A DNA stretch of 64,000 bases from an uncultured Bacteroidales bacterium (GTDB lineage Bacteria > Bacteroidota > Bacteroidia > Bacteroidales > CAIWKO01): positions 62,001 to 126,000 of the forward strand of contig CAIWKO010000020.1 in assembly GCA_903913285.1 (NCBI GenBank), given 5' to 3'. The position numbers were made by a program, and so were the translations under genes. The notes under the pieces were generated by a model. That model had not been told where the DNA came from. It saw only the letters and a list, made by a program, of their open reading frames with translations, and did not search any database. This document shows, piece after piece, positions 18,825 through 27,658 of the stretch (within the stretch, counting starts at the first letter, position 1; each line of letters begins with the position of its first letter).

Positions 18825-19238
18825 TTATTCTCCAATAATCTTTATCAACACTCTCTTACGACGTTTTCCATCGAATTCGCCATAAAATATGGTTTCCCAT
18901 GGACCGAGATCTAGCTGCCCATTTGTGATGGCGACAACCACTTCTCTCCCCATAATCTGACGTTTCAGGTGTGCATCACCATTATCTTCTCCTACATTAT
19001 GATGATATCCATCGCGACTGTATGGTGCAAGTTTCTCGAGCCATTCCAGGTAATCTTTGTGCAATCCCGATTCATTATCGTTTATAAAAACACTTGCTGT
19101 TATATGCATAGCATTTACTAAACATAAGCCTTCCTGAATTCCGCTTTCATGTATTGCTTTTTGTACATCATGAGTAATATGTACAAATTGGTAACGTTTT
19201 TCGGTGTTAAACCATAATTCTTTTCGATACGATTTCAT
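18825..19238 (-). CDS. yjbQ: YjbQ/UPF0047 family protein
   Basis: 137 residues, full length for UPF0047. Family hallmarks are [23 protein letters not shown], the [20 protein letters not shown] metal-site region, and the ending [20 protein letters not shown]. Members are trimeric with a conserved His-containing metal site. E. coli YjbQ has weak thiamine phosphate synthase activity, but the physiological role is not settled. It is convergent with the rubrerythrin-like gene (6 bases between stops), and DUF3820 lies 12 bases upstream in the same direction. Confidence 0.9.
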   Translation of the reverse strand: MKSYRKELWFNTEKRYQFVHITHDVQKAIHESGIQEGLCLVNAMHITASVFINDNESGLHKDYLEWLEKLAPYSRDGYHHNVGEDNGDAHLKRQIMGREVVVAITNGQLDLGPWETIFYGEFDGKRRKRVLIKIIGE

Positions 19239-19250
19239 AAATTGCTTGTT

Positions 19251-19481
19251 TCAATTATTATCTTTTTTCAGCGGGTCTAAGAGGTATTCCAACCCATTCA
19301 ACTTAATTTCATACATTGATTCAAGAAGCACACCCAGTTTTCCTTTTGGGAGACCTTGTTGTTTAAACCATACCAGATAGGGTTCGGGCAGGTCGCAAAT
19401 CCTGCGGCTTTTATATTTGCCGAAAGGCATTTTTATTGTAACAAGTTCGGAAAATATTATAGCGTCGGGTTGAATTTCCAT
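19251..19481 (-). CDS. DUF3820 small protein
   Basis: 76 residues. The core MPFGKYKSRRICDLPEPYLVWFKQQGLPKGKLG matches DUF3820: a G-K-Y/H-K-G-x-x-I-x-D-L-P-x-x-Y-L-x-W-F pattern. This family includes proteins annotated as putative quorum-sensing-regulated virulence factor, with no proven function. It is upstream of yjbQ with a 12-base gap, so the two probably form one transcript. Confidence 0.85.
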   Translation of the reverse strand: MEIQPDAIIFSELVTIKMPFGKYKSRRICDLPEPYLVWFKQQGLPKGKLGVLLESMYEIKLNGLEYLLDPLKKDNN

Positions 19482-19708
19482 CTTTTTCTAATTTCTAATA
19501 CTTAAATCATTAGAGTTATAAAACAGTAGTTTATCCTAATAAAGTACCAATGAGGACAAAGATATTGTATTTATTATTCTCAAAATTATAAAAAATTCGT
19601 GATATCTAGAATTTGAATTAATTTGCTGATATGTGTACCCATTTGGGTTTAAGACACCCGAATAATAATCATAGCTAACGGGAGCAATAGAAATTGTCAA
19701 TACAATTT

Positions 19709-19735
19709 TTGAGAACTAATAAATTTATACCTTTA
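19709..19735 (+). promoter_or_regulatory. Candidate promoter of the lemA operon
   Basis: TTG (19709-19711) and TACCTTTA (19728-19735) are 16 bases apart. They resemble the -33/-7 Bacteroidota pair, with the last -7 base A instead of G. It lies 23 bases above the lemA ATG. The rest of the 277-base gap (19482-19758) is AT-rich and shows nothing else. Confidence 0.4.
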
Positions 19736-19758
19736 CCAAAATTTTAGACTAAACAAAG

Positions 19759-20355
19759 ATGAAAATTAAAAAAAGTTGGATTGTATGGGGAATAGTGATA
19801 TTCCTGTTTTTAGTAGTCGGTTTGTGGTTAAAAAGCGGCTACAACAGTATGGTAACTATGAACGAAGGTGTGTCTGCCCAATGGAAACAAGTTGAAGTAG
19901 CCTACCAGGCACGTATGGATAAGACAAAGAATTTGCTCGAAATAGTTAAAGGAGCAGCTAATTTCGAAAAATCCACTCTTGAGGCCGTTGTCGAAGCCCG
20001 TTCGAAAGCCACCAGTATTCAAATAGACGCTGATAATCTAACTCCTGAAAAACTCGCCGAATTTCAAAAAGCACAATCAAGTTTTGGCTCTTCGTTAGGC
20101 AGATTGATGGCCATTGCTGAAAGTTATCCTCAACTACAGGCAGTGCAGTCGTTCAGAGATTTCCAGGCACAATATGAAGGCATGGAAAACCGCATTGCTG
20201 TCGAACGTCGTAAATTTAACGAAGTGGTTCAAAACTATAACACATACATACGCCGTTTCCCCAATAATTTCCTGGCCGGCATGTTTGGCTTTGAGAAGAA
20301 AGCCTACTTTGCCTCCGACGAAAAAGCCAAGGATGCACCCGATATTAAGTTTTAG
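19759..20355 (+). CDS. lemA: LemA family membrane protein
   Basis: 198 residues. One N-terminal membrane helix (residues 7-24, WIVWGIVIFLFLVVGLW) is followed by YNSMVTMNEGVSAQWKQVEVAYQARMD and a long helical domain ending YNTYIRRFPNNFLAGMFGFEKKAYF. All are LemA hallmarks. Function is unresolved; bacterial LemA proteins are membrane-anchored helical bundles, nearly always next to TPM-domain genes, as here. First gene of a three-gene operon. Confidence 0.93.
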   Translation: MKIKKSWIVWGIVIFLFLVVGLWLKSGYNSMVTMNEGVSAQWKQVEVAYQARMDKTKNLLEIVKGAANFEKSTLEAVVEARSKATSIQIDADNLTPEKLAEFQKAQSSFGSSLGRLMAIAESYPQLQAVQSFRDFQAQYEGMENRIAVERRKFNEVVQNYNTYIRRFPNNFLAGMFGFEKKAYFASDEKAKDAPDIKF

Positions 20356-20358
20356 TTT

Positions 20359-20796
20359 ATGTCGGCAAAGAAATACTTTACCAAACAACAGCTCGACGAC
20401 ATAAAATCGTCGGTTCAAAGCGCTGAACTCAACACATCGGGAGAGATTCGCGTACATATAGAAGTGGCTTGCAAAGCCGATGTGTTGGACCATGCCGCTT
20501 ACCTTTTTGAAAAATTAGGGATGAGCAAAACCGCACTCCGCAATGGAGTGCTGATATACCTGGCCATTAAAGACCGTAAGTTTGCCATAATTGGCGATGC
20601 GGGTATGAACACGAAGGTTCCTGCCGATTTTTGGGATAAAGCCAAATCCATTATGCTGAGCGATTTCAAAGAAGGTCGTTTTACGGAAGGGCTGTGTAAG
20701 GCTGTTTTGCTTGCCGGGGAACAACTTAAACAGTTTTTTCCACATCAGGCCGATGATATAAATGAATTGCCCGATGAAGTCTCGTTCAAAAACTAA
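20359..20796 (+). CDS. TPM-domain protein without signal peptide
   Basis: 145 residues comprising one TPM domain. It opens with a helix (AKKYFTKQQLDDIKSSVQSAE), then TSGEIRVHIEVAC, GVLIYLAIKDRKFAIIGDAGMN and DFKEGRFTEGLCKAVLLAGEQL. TPM (TLP18.3, Psb32, MOLO-1) folds occur in proteins linked to photosystem repair and receptor modulation; the bacterial role is unknown. It begins 3 bases after the lemA stop and lacks a membrane segment, so it is probably cytoplasmic. Confidence 0.85.
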   Translation: MSAKKYFTKQQLDDIKSSVQSAELNTSGEIRVHIEVACKADVLDHAAYLFEKLGMSKTALRNGVLIYLAIKDRKFAIIGDAGMNTKVPADFWDKAKSIMLSDFKEGRFTEGLCKAVLLAGEQLKQFFPHQADDINELPDEVSFKN

Positions 20797-20806
20797 TTCT
20801 ATTTTT

Positions 20807-21598
20807 ATGAAATCAAACATGATTCGGATATTCATACTGGTATGGATATTACTGACGGGGTTCACGGTGTTCTCACAAGACGGTATACCCGATAAACCAC
20901 ACCCCGCAAAGCTTGTGAACGACTATTCGGGTATTCTTTCGGCTGCAGAAGCAAATGCATTGGAACAAAAACTGCTGCATTTCAACGATTCCACATCGAC
21001 CCAAATTGTTGTTGTTATTATAAATGATCTGGGAGGGCGCGATGAAACCGATTTTGCTGACAGGCTGGGCGAAAAATGGGGAGTGGGACAAAAAGGGAAA
21101 AACAATGGCATTGTAGTGTTGATTAAACCTATGGGAGGACAAGGCGAACGTAAAGCGCGTATTTCTGTTGGTTATGGTTTGGAAAGTGTGATTCCGGATG
21201 CTACGGCCCGCCAAATTGTTGACAACGAAATGATCCCTAATTTTAAAAAGAGTCAATATTATAAAGGAATAGATGCCGCTTTGAATGTTTTAATCTCTTT
21301 AAGCAGAGGGGAATTTACCGCTGACCAATACAGTAAACGTGTTCCCAGAAACAGTCCATATTGGTTGATGGTTCCCTTTTTCTTATTTGTAATTATTTCT
21401 ATTTTTATCGGAAGAAAAAAAGGCAAAGGGCCCACGAGTCCGGGAAAGAGTTTGCCATTCTGGATGTTGCTTGGTATGTCGGGTTCCGGCAGGGGTTCCG
21501 GCGGAAGTTGGGGCGGTTTCTCGGGCGGTGGCGGCGGCGGCTTTGGCGGCTTTGGTGGAGGAAGTTTTGGAGGTGGTGGAGCAAGCGGTAGTTGGTAA
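20807..21598 (+). CDS. Secreted TPM-domain protein with Gly-rich tail
   Basis: 263 residues from the Met at 20807 (MKSNMIRIFILVWILL), which gives a signal peptide ending FSQDG; the longer in-frame start overlaps the previous gene. The TPM domain (about 34-165) has VNDYSGILSAAEANALEQKL, STQIVVVIINDLGG and RKARISVGYGLE. A membrane helix at about 186-203 is followed by a Gly/Ser-rich end (GGSFGGGGASGSW), as in YgcG-like proteins. Third gene of the lemA operon. It originally converged on mnmE; the integrated element now begins 64 bases past its stop. Confidence 0.88.
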   Translation: MKSNMIRIFILVWILLTGFTVFSQDGIPDKPHPAKLVNDYSGILSAAEANALEQKLLHFNDSTSTQIVVVIINDLGGRDETDFADRLGEKWGVGQKGKNNGIVVLIKPMGGQGERKARISVGYGLESVIPDATARQIVDNEMIPNFKKSQYYKGIDAALNVLISLSRGEFTADQYSKRVPRNSPYWLMVPFFLFVIISIFIGRKKGKGPTSPGKSLPFWMLLGMSGSGRGSGGSWGGFSGGGGGGFGGFGGGSFGGGGASGSW

Positions 21599-21925
21599 CG
21601 TAAGTTGGCAGTCAATGTCTTTACAATGGTTCTTTTTGTTGGGTTATCGAGTAATGCCTATTTTCCGATACAAAATGTAAATGAATATTGTAAATCAATT
21701 AAGTATGATAATTGGGCAACGAATTGGCAACATAGAATGGTTAACCAAAAACAAGCTCAAAACATATTCTGATCTGGAAAATAATGTAGCATAAAAGTAT
21801 AAAAATGGATTAACAAAAGGGCAAGGAAATGAAAAAAAAGCTATTTTGGCTTGAGATGGCAAGAACTAGTCCGATACTAATCCAGTCTATGTGCGAAATA
21901 ACGACCTCTAAGGATATTAAAAACA
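21599..21925. other. Chromosome-element junction, no gene seen
   Basis: 327 bases. The first 63 belong to the chromosome downstream of the lemA operon. The att core is at 21662-21675 and the remainder is the left edge of the integrated element. I see no gene, terminator or RNA here. Confidence 0.5.
21662..21675. other. Distal attachment site of the integrated element
   Basis: TTTCCGATACAAAA is identical to 53012-53025, which encodes the FCIGK end of mnmE on the opposite strand. Bases on either side differ. The copies are in direct orientation 31,350 bases apart, as expected for attL/attR of a tyrosine recombinase element. The intact mnmE end is beside the integrase. Confidence 0.85.
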
Positions 21926-22630
21926 TTATTGAATAATTACCTTTTCTTGTTTAGGGATGCCATTTAAGCCTGTCAAAATATCAATAGGAATGACTTTAAA
22001 AAAGAGGGTTTGACCGATGAAGTTGGAAAGGTTGCCAAATTTGTCCTTGTATTGGGTGCCAAGGTTTAAAATATAGCGATTTGGCGGGCTGCTGATGGGT
22101 GAGTAGGTGAATTTTATCATCCGGAGTTCGGATTTGACAAAGTTAATGCCGGGTGAAAGCGGACGAGTGACATAAACGATAGGATAATGATTTATTGTGG
22201 TGTTTGATTCGATGATGGCTATTAAATTATTACTCGCTGCATCAATTTTTATTTTGATGATGCGAATGCTATTAATGACGGTTGGTTTGGGTGGTTTGGT
22301 TAACACGTGATAGCCGATGTTGAAACGGTTTAGATTGATACGCATAAACAGATTGAAGCCCGAAGGCTTGTAAGTATCTCCGAAAATGTTTGTGCGTAGA
22401 AAATCGTTTACGGCCAAATTCCAGGCGTTGCGCTCTACCTGAAGAATATTGCGCCATTCCTTTGAGAGCTTGGAAAAGATGGTGCGGTTCTGTTGTTGGG
22501 CAGGAGTTTTTGGATTGCGTGGAATGACTTTGGTACGAGCATAGGCCGAATAGCGATTTCGAGCAAGGACCGTTCCGTTAAGTTTGCCCCGAATTTCTGA
22601 AACCAATGAAGACCACTTTATCAATGCCAT
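21926..22630 (-). CDS. Unknown protein, tandem paralogue A at the element's left end
   Basis: 234 residues from the Met at 22630 (MALIKWSSLVSEIRGKLNG); the 12 residues upstream overlap the terminator of the next gene, so I exclude them. The N-terminal half follows a recognisable pattern: EIRGKLNGTVLARNRYSAY, a K-V-I-P-R-N-P-K-T-P-A-Q motif and F.KLSKEWRNI..VERNAWN, shared with the adjacent 22693-23382 protein. The C-terminal half is beta-rich. I have seen this pattern in Bacteroidota proteins of unknown function but cannot name a family with certainty (DUF6266-like is possible). No signal peptide. Likely a gene duplication. Confidence 0.6.
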   Translation of the reverse strand: MALIKWSSLVSEIRGKLNGTVLARNRYSAYARTKVIPRNPKTPAQQQNRTIFSKLSKEWRNILQVERNAWNLAVNDFLRTNIFGDTYKPSGFNLFMRINLNRFNIGYHVLTKPPKPTVINSIRIIKIKIDAASNNLIAIIESNTTINHYPIVYVTRPLSPGINFVKSELRMIKFTYSPISSPPNRYILNLGTQYKDKFGNLSNFIGQTLFFKVIPIDILTGLNGIPKQEKVIIQ

Positions 22631-22642
22631 AAAAAAAAGATT

Positions 22643-22668
22643 AAAAAAAAGGTTGCCGTTTGGCAACC
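22643..22668 (-). terminator. Terminator between the paired unknown genes
   Basis: GGTTGCC (22651-22657) and GGCAACC (22662-22668) pair around GTTT. In the minus-strand direction a run of eight T follows. It terminates the 22693-23382 gene, so the two paralogues may be transcribed separately. Confidence 0.85.
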
Positions 22669-22692
22669 CCTTTTTTGTTGTGAGAGAACAGG

Positions 22693-23382
22693 TTACAAAA
22701 CTTTGCCTGCTAAATCATTACCTGGTTTGAATTTTACACCAGTCTTTTTGTGAACAGCAACGAGTCTGACCGAAATCATCTGACCTTGGATCAAGTCGCC
22801 GAACTTGGCGGACCAGATATCGAATGCATCAAAAGGAGTAGCCGAAGCAGCATCAATGGTGCCAATGATGCGATACTCGTTTTTAACGTAGGTTCTACCA
22901 GGGCTATAGCAACGAGTGGCGAATACCAAATGAACGACATCGGAAGCTGTTGGTGTTGGGTCAAAATCGATAGTGAATGTGCCTGCCGATGAATCAATAG
23001 CAGTGGTAAAACTTGTGATACCTGCAATCGGAAGGTGCAAAGGAGGATGTGTAAGCTCGGTTCCACCAATTAATGCCATGTTTGCATTGAGTTCACAATA
23101 GAGATTGCTTCCAGTGGGAGTGAACGCATCGCCGAAAATGTTGTTGCGTTTGTAATCCTGGGAAGAAGAGTGCCAAGCTTTTTGAGCAGCTGGATCGAGC
23201 GTTTGCCACTTCTGACTGAAGTTGGTAAAAAGTGTTCGAGCCCTTGCCTGATCGCTTGTGCTTGGGTTAATCGGGGTAACTTTGTTTCTAAGGATGTTAC
23301 CAGACCTGTTTTTGGAAAATACACTTCCGTTTAATTTTCCTCTCATTTCTGAGATAAGTGCTGAAAATTTTACTTTAGCCAT
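22693..23382 (-). CDS. Unknown protein, tandem paralogue B
   Basis: 229 residues. The N-terminal pattern matches its neighbour: LISEMRGKLNGSVFSKNRSGN, then K-V-T-P-I-N-P-S-T-S-D-Q and F.NFSQKWQTLDPAAQKAWH. The C-terminal half is a beta-rich domain ending in TGVKFKPGNDLAGKVL. The PGNDL-x-GKV segment recurs in the unrelated-looking 60486-61223 protein (TGVHGFHPGNDLSGKV). No catalytic motif or export signal is visible. It starts about 420 bases below the repeat-rich region and may be cargo of the element. Confidence 0.6.
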   Translation of the reverse strand: MAKVKFSALISEMRGKLNGSVFSKNRSGNILRNKVTPINPSTSDQARARTLFTNFSQKWQTLDPAAQKAWHSSSQDYKRNNIFGDAFTPTGSNLYCELNANMALIGGTELTHPPLHLPIAGITSFTTAIDSSAGTFTIDFDPTPTASDVVHLVFATRCYSPGRTYVKNEYRIIGTIDAASATPFDAFDIWSAKFGDLIQGQMISVRLVAVHKKTGVKFKPGNDLAGKVL

Positions 23383-25247
23383 TTTTAATGGGTTTTAGTT
23401 ATTACTACTTACAAAGATAGTATAAAAATTAAAAGATAACAAACACTAAAATACGTAATGTATGATTGTGCGAATTTGTGCGTAAATGTGCGCTTAATTG
23501 CCACTAAGAAAATAAAAATTCATTAAAAAAACCTTAGGCAGCAAAAATGTCGTGTGATGGATGAATTGCAAGGTTTTTTCAAAAAAAAATTTTATACCAA
23601 TTAAAAAATCAAAAGATAATAAATAAAAATTTTTTTTGAAAAATGCATTTTAACCTTGCAAGAGGCGTCGGAGGCATAACTTTGCCTAAGGCTTTTTTAA
23701 TGAGCTCAAACGAAATATGGCAATACAGGTAGGATTTAGAAAGGGGAAACCGCCGATACACTTGATTCATTGAGTTGAAGGGTGGAAAAGGTCGAGGGAA
23801 CATAGCGGGCGGAGCTGTCGAAGGGTTTTGCAGGGGAGATGAGAATTTAGGTTTTCCCGGACGAATCAGCGGACTTGGGAAATCAATCAAAGGTTAGCCG
23901 ATAGCTGTCTGCTGATTTGTCCAAGGGAAAACCGACACAGGGAAAGAAATGCAAAACCCGAGACAGCCTTTGGGAGGGCAAAGGACGGAATCAACGGGTC
24001 GGCAAATCATGAAAATTTATTTGGAGGAGAGAAACAAAACAGGCAGGAAACGTGTGAAGCATTGGCGGGGATTGCCTGACCGCAGGGAAGATGAATGTTT
24101 TTTTTGGCACAAGCAGATGGACTCGCGGGCTGGGTGGCAAAAAAAACATGAAAGGTGCGTTTTTTCGCACTGCAAGCCCCGAAGGGTTGGCCGGAGTGGG
24201 TTGGGGGCTGTCGGTGTCTGCCCACTGAGCAGGAAAACTTTTGCATACATGTAATGAAACCGGATTCCCGGGACGAAGCGGCAGATCCATAGCAGAAAGC
24301 CAAAGATGAAAGCTGCAAGGCCGCAGGAAAGGTTTGTAGGATTTTTATAGAGGGCAAAAGCTATTTGGAGTGAAATGAGTGAAACCGTAATGAAATGTAG
24401 CGGTGCTGAAATGGAGTGCAACGGAATGGAAGCGTTAGCGGAATGGAATGAGGTGCAACGAATGAACTGCAAATACCTTTCCTGCGGAAACCGAAATTTC
24501 AATAATCAAAAAAACAGTATTGCTACTTTCATCTTTGTTTTATAGACGGAATACACCTGCTGCTTTGTCCCGAGGAATCCGAAAGGGAGACGGAAATGCA
24601 AAACCCAGTCGGAGAACGGGCAGACGTCGACAGCCGAAGGGTTGGCGTGTGATGGGAAACTGAGCCGGAAACCTATAAGTACGGATACAAACCGCACGGA
24701 ACTAGAGAGCCGGGATTTAGAGCGCGGGGGCGTGCGGCTATTATACATAATGTGCTTATAGGAAAAAATGAAATAAGTAAAAAAGTCCGCTGAAGATATT
24801 TTTCTCCTATAAGAGCACGTTATGTATAATAGCTTTGGGTTGTTTTTTTTCTGGCACAAGCGAAACGGTGGTGGCGGTTGGAGTGTAGCGTCTTTTTGCA
24901 TTTAGAGCTACGGACGCAGCTCTTTGATTTTTGGCTTTTATCCGCTATTTATAAAGGACAAGTACAAAAGGCAAAAAGCAATGTGCTGCATTAATGCAGG
25001 AACTCGCAAAAAGTGTGACAGAGAAAAACAACAGAAGGGTTGGCGTGGGGAATGCAAAAAAAAGAAAGAGAAGCCCGTAACATTCCCAAGACGGAATTTA
25101 GTATCCAAGGCAAAAAATTGTGAGGGCGCTGGATTTTTTTTGCATGAGGGAAATGGGAGCTATTTTAAGAGAAATTATTAATCGGAAGAAAATAAAAATT
25201 AATTGCAATATATTACAATTAGAATATAGAAAATAACTTTTATAGGA
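23383..25247. other. 1.9-kb repeat-rich region with no convincing gene
   Basis: Open frames here are short, overlapping and lack family patterns. Composition is purine-rich and more GC than the surroundings. Short blocks recur: GAAGGGTTGGC near 24181, 24640 and 25034; GCAAAACCC near 23951 and 24598; TGGCACAAGC near 24106 and 24853; GTGCAACG near 24417 and 24452. This suggests decayed copies of one or more non-coding repeat units about 650 bases long. A long imperfect inverted repeat lies at 24737-24833. Confidence 0.55.
24737..24833. repeat. Long imperfect inverted repeat
   Basis: The left arm (24737-24767, beginning GCTATTATACATAATGTGC) and right arm (24799-24833, ending GCACGTTATGTATAATAGC) are complementary over about 30 bases. 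The right arm has two small insertions and one mismatch; the spacer is 31 bases. It could be a miniature mobile element, a recombination hairpin or a transcribed stem. Unpaired extra bases in one arm recall integron attC folds, but the standard attC boxes are not evident. Confidence 0.7.
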
Positions 25248-25643
25248 TTATTGATTAGTATTAAGAATATCATCTATTTTTTCTAGAATGTCAGAGGATG
25301 AGGATGACTTATTTACGAAATACTTTACATTAGCGCCCCATGGCTTATCAACAATATCATGATATCGTGTCCAAACAATTATTGGTATAGAAGAATCAAC
25401 TAGTTTATCTTTATAAAACAAATAACCTGTATCTTGCCCACGAGAATTTACATAATATGGACCGGGTTTCATCATAATATCCAAAATAATTAAATCGATT
25501 GAAGAATTGTTAAAATTTGATTCACAAAAACTTATTGCAGCTTCTACATTATCGATTAAAATCAATTTGTATTTTGATTTTAAGTCACGTATTGTAAGGA
25601 AATTATATTGAAAAGTGTCATCAATAATCAAAATTGTTTTCAT
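25248..25643 (-). CDS. Stand-alone receiver (REC) domain protein
   Basis: 131 residues, one receiver domain with no output domain. Residues 5-9 (LIIDD) hold the acidic pair. LIILDIMMKPG carries the phospho-accepting Asp on strand 3. PIIVWTRYHD supplies the Thr switch and KYFVNKSSS the conserved Lys. A longer than usual loop follows strand 3 (GPYYVNSRGQDTGYLF). It begins 5 bases after the HD-GHKL gene stop, so the two form a histidine-kinase/receiver pair. Last gene of the defence cluster. It may act by protein interaction rather than DNA binding. Confidence 0.8.
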   Translation of the reverse strand: MKTILIIDDTFQYNFLTIRDLKSKYKLILIDNVEAAISFCESNFNNSSIDLIILDIMMKPGPYYVNSRGQDTGYLFYKDKLVDSSIPIIVWTRYHDIVDKPWGANVKYFVNKSSSSSDILEKIDDILNTNQ

Positions 25644-25648
25644 TTTTA

Positions 25649-27622
25649 TTAAACATTAATTATTATATTAAATTTGAGAAATGAAATACTGTCTGAAATG
25701 TATTGGGAGAAAAAAGTATTTGCATTGTCACCATATTTAAACCGTTTAAGTATGAATTCAGAGAATTTTTTTGTATTTTCTTTGTTAAATTTGAACTTTT
25801 TATATTCATTCAGTAAGGAATATTCTTGTTTATTTAATTTAAGAGAAGATATATTCTCAGAATAAAAGCTAAATAAATCTTTATCACAAATATCAACAGG
25901 ATTGAACTTGTTTTTAATAAGCTTAGTTAATTCGATTAAACCAAAAATATTTCTGTTTGCAATATCGTTGATGGCTTGAAAAGAAATACAACCATTGCTA
26001 TTTTCAATTATTATTTTTGCAAAATGCAACCCAAGACCATTGCCACCGAAACTGTGTTTAATAGCTTCCAAGCTGCGAAAACCAATTTCGAAAATATTAT
26101 TTTTGTCTTGGGAATAGATTGGTAGACCAATATTTTCAACAGAAATAATAAATTTGGACGAATTAATAAACTGAGAACTTACAATTATGGAAGTACCAAT
26201 TGCAGAGTATTGGATTGCATTATTAATGATATTAATAAAGGCAAAATTAAACAATGAATTTACTTTTAATATTGGTTCGGTATTTTTTTCGAGATTTGGT
26301 TTGTAAAAAATTTGTACGCCTTTTTTATAACTTTCTGTTTGAAACATATTCATGAGGGAATAAACTAAATTATTAAAATTAATAATCTTAAATGATTTAT
26401 CAAGAAGCACATTTTTTTTACTAAGAATTAATGAATAGGATGTTAAAAAATCAAGGCGATAAATAGTTGCTTCAAATTCATTTAAATTTTTTTTTACATA
26501 TTTTTTTTCTGGAGAATCTATAATATGGTATTTATCAAATGAATCTCTTAAGTCGGAATATATTTGAAAAAGATAATCTTTTTGAGCAGGTAAATCATGA
26601 GCTAACCTTTTATATAATAGATCATCGATATTCTCAATATTTGAAGAATTGTTTTTTAATAAGGTGCAAATTTCTTGAGGAATAGTATCAGCATAATCAG
26701 AAGCTACTACAATTGAATTAGCATCAAAGCCCATTTGAAAATTAAAAATATTTAATTTGTCTAAAAGAGGTTTGTTTTTAGTAAAAAAAGCATCAATGAA
26801 TTTGTTTTTTATGTACTCTTTATATTCAATATAGTCCTTACTATTTAATACAATTCTTATCGAAATAATATTTTTCATTATTTTTATCGAAGTAAAATAA
26901 TGAAGCCACCAGTAAAATGCATTTTCGGGCTTTATAGAAAAATTTAAAACAGTTGTAATGGAAACTCTGTTTTTATCGACATCAAGTTCATCAGATAATC
27001 TTAAAAGAGAAGCAACTAATAATTTTCTTCCCTGAACAATATGACAATCAATGTCGCAATTTTCAATATCAAATTTAGAATGATATTTGCAAATATCCAT
27101 AAGGTCTTCTATTAAGTCATAAGGAACGTGCTTCATAGCGTCACCGAAAATAGTTTTGCCTGTATTGAAAGAAAAGTCAATCCATGCAGCCGAAATAATG
27201 TGATGGTTTTCTCTAATTTCTTTTTGAACAGAAATGTCAAAATCAGAAATATTTTTACAAGAAATTGTTTTCTCAAAATGGGCACCAAGTGCAATGGATT
27301 TTTTTAATATTTCAGGCCACATGACAAAATCGCATTGCATACCACAATCATGAAGAAAAATACTGGCTAGTAATAAAAAAAGCTCTTCATCATTTAATTT
27401 TTGTTTTTTATTTGCGTTTAAAATCTGAAATGAAAATTTTATTAAATTGTTGCAATGTTGGATACCATGGTTTGTAAAACCTTGTATGATTCTTGGACTA
27501 TCTTCACCCCACAGTTTTTCGACTGAGTGTCTAATCAAAATTAATGTAAGTTTTAAATTTTCATCTGAGATTTTATTTATTAATTTTTCCTCTTCTTGTG
27601 TTAAGGCAGATATCTTTTTCAT
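25649..27622 (-). CDS. HD-domain/GHKL ATPase fusion, possible histidine kinase
   Basis: 657 residues. Residues about 25-230 form an HD-type domain: H52 and H56 in GFTNHGIQHCN, H91-D92 in FLHDCGM, H140/H141, H181 and the SDELD motif at 210-214. This resembles HD-CE domains found in bacterial conflict systems. Residues 335-400 form a helical region with LAHDL at 340-344, a possible H-box. Residues 415-555 are a GHKL ATPase: N-box NIINNAIQYS (464-473), VENIGLP (495-501) and GGNGLGLHFAK (526-536). The usual G1-box Asp is replaced by Asn. No membrane segment. The gene lies between the Argonaute and receiver genes; an intracellular signal-to-effector role is inferred. Confidence 0.75.
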   Translation of the reverse strand: MKKISALTQEEEKLINKISDENLKLTLILIRHSVEKLWGEDSPRIIQGFTNHGIQHCNNLIKFSFQILNANKKQKLNDEELFLLLASIFLHDCGMQCDFVMWPEILKKSIALGAHFEKTISCKNISDFDISVQKEIRENHHIISAAWIDFSFNTGKTIFGDAMKHVPYDLIEDLMDICKYHSKFDIENCDIDCHIVQGRKLLVASLLRLSDELDVDKNRVSITTVLNFSIKPENAFYWWLHYFTSIKIMKNIISIRIVLNSKDYIEYKEYIKNKFIDAFFTKNKPLLDKLNIFNFQMGFDANSIVVASDYADTIPQEICTLLKNNSSNIENIDDLLYKRLAHDLPAQKDYLFQIYSDLRDSFDKYHIIDSPEKKYVKKNLNEFEATIYRLDFLTSYSLILSKKNVLLDKSFKIINFNNLVYSLMNMFQTESYKKGVQIFYKPNLEKNTEPILKVNSLFNFAFINIINNAIQYSAIGTSIIVSSQFINSSKFIISVENIGLPIYSQDKNNIFEIGFRSLEAIKHSFGGNGLGLHFAKIIIENSNGCISFQAINDIANRNIFGLIELTKLIKNKFNPVDICDKDLFSFYSENISSLKLNKQEYSLLNEYKKFKFNKENTKKFSEFILKRFKYGDNANTFFSQYISDSISFLKFNIIINV

Positions 27623-27658
27623 TATAAATATTTTGAGAATAATAGATTTGATTCATCT

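Noticed and set aside
20762-20806. Extended start of the secreted TPM protein
   Set aside because: It overlaps the preceding gene and adds polar residues before an otherwise normal signal peptide.
23949-24502. Overlapping open frames in the non-coding zone
   Set aside because: Low-complexity, Cys/Arg/Phe-rich translations with no family pattern, on both strands over the same bases.
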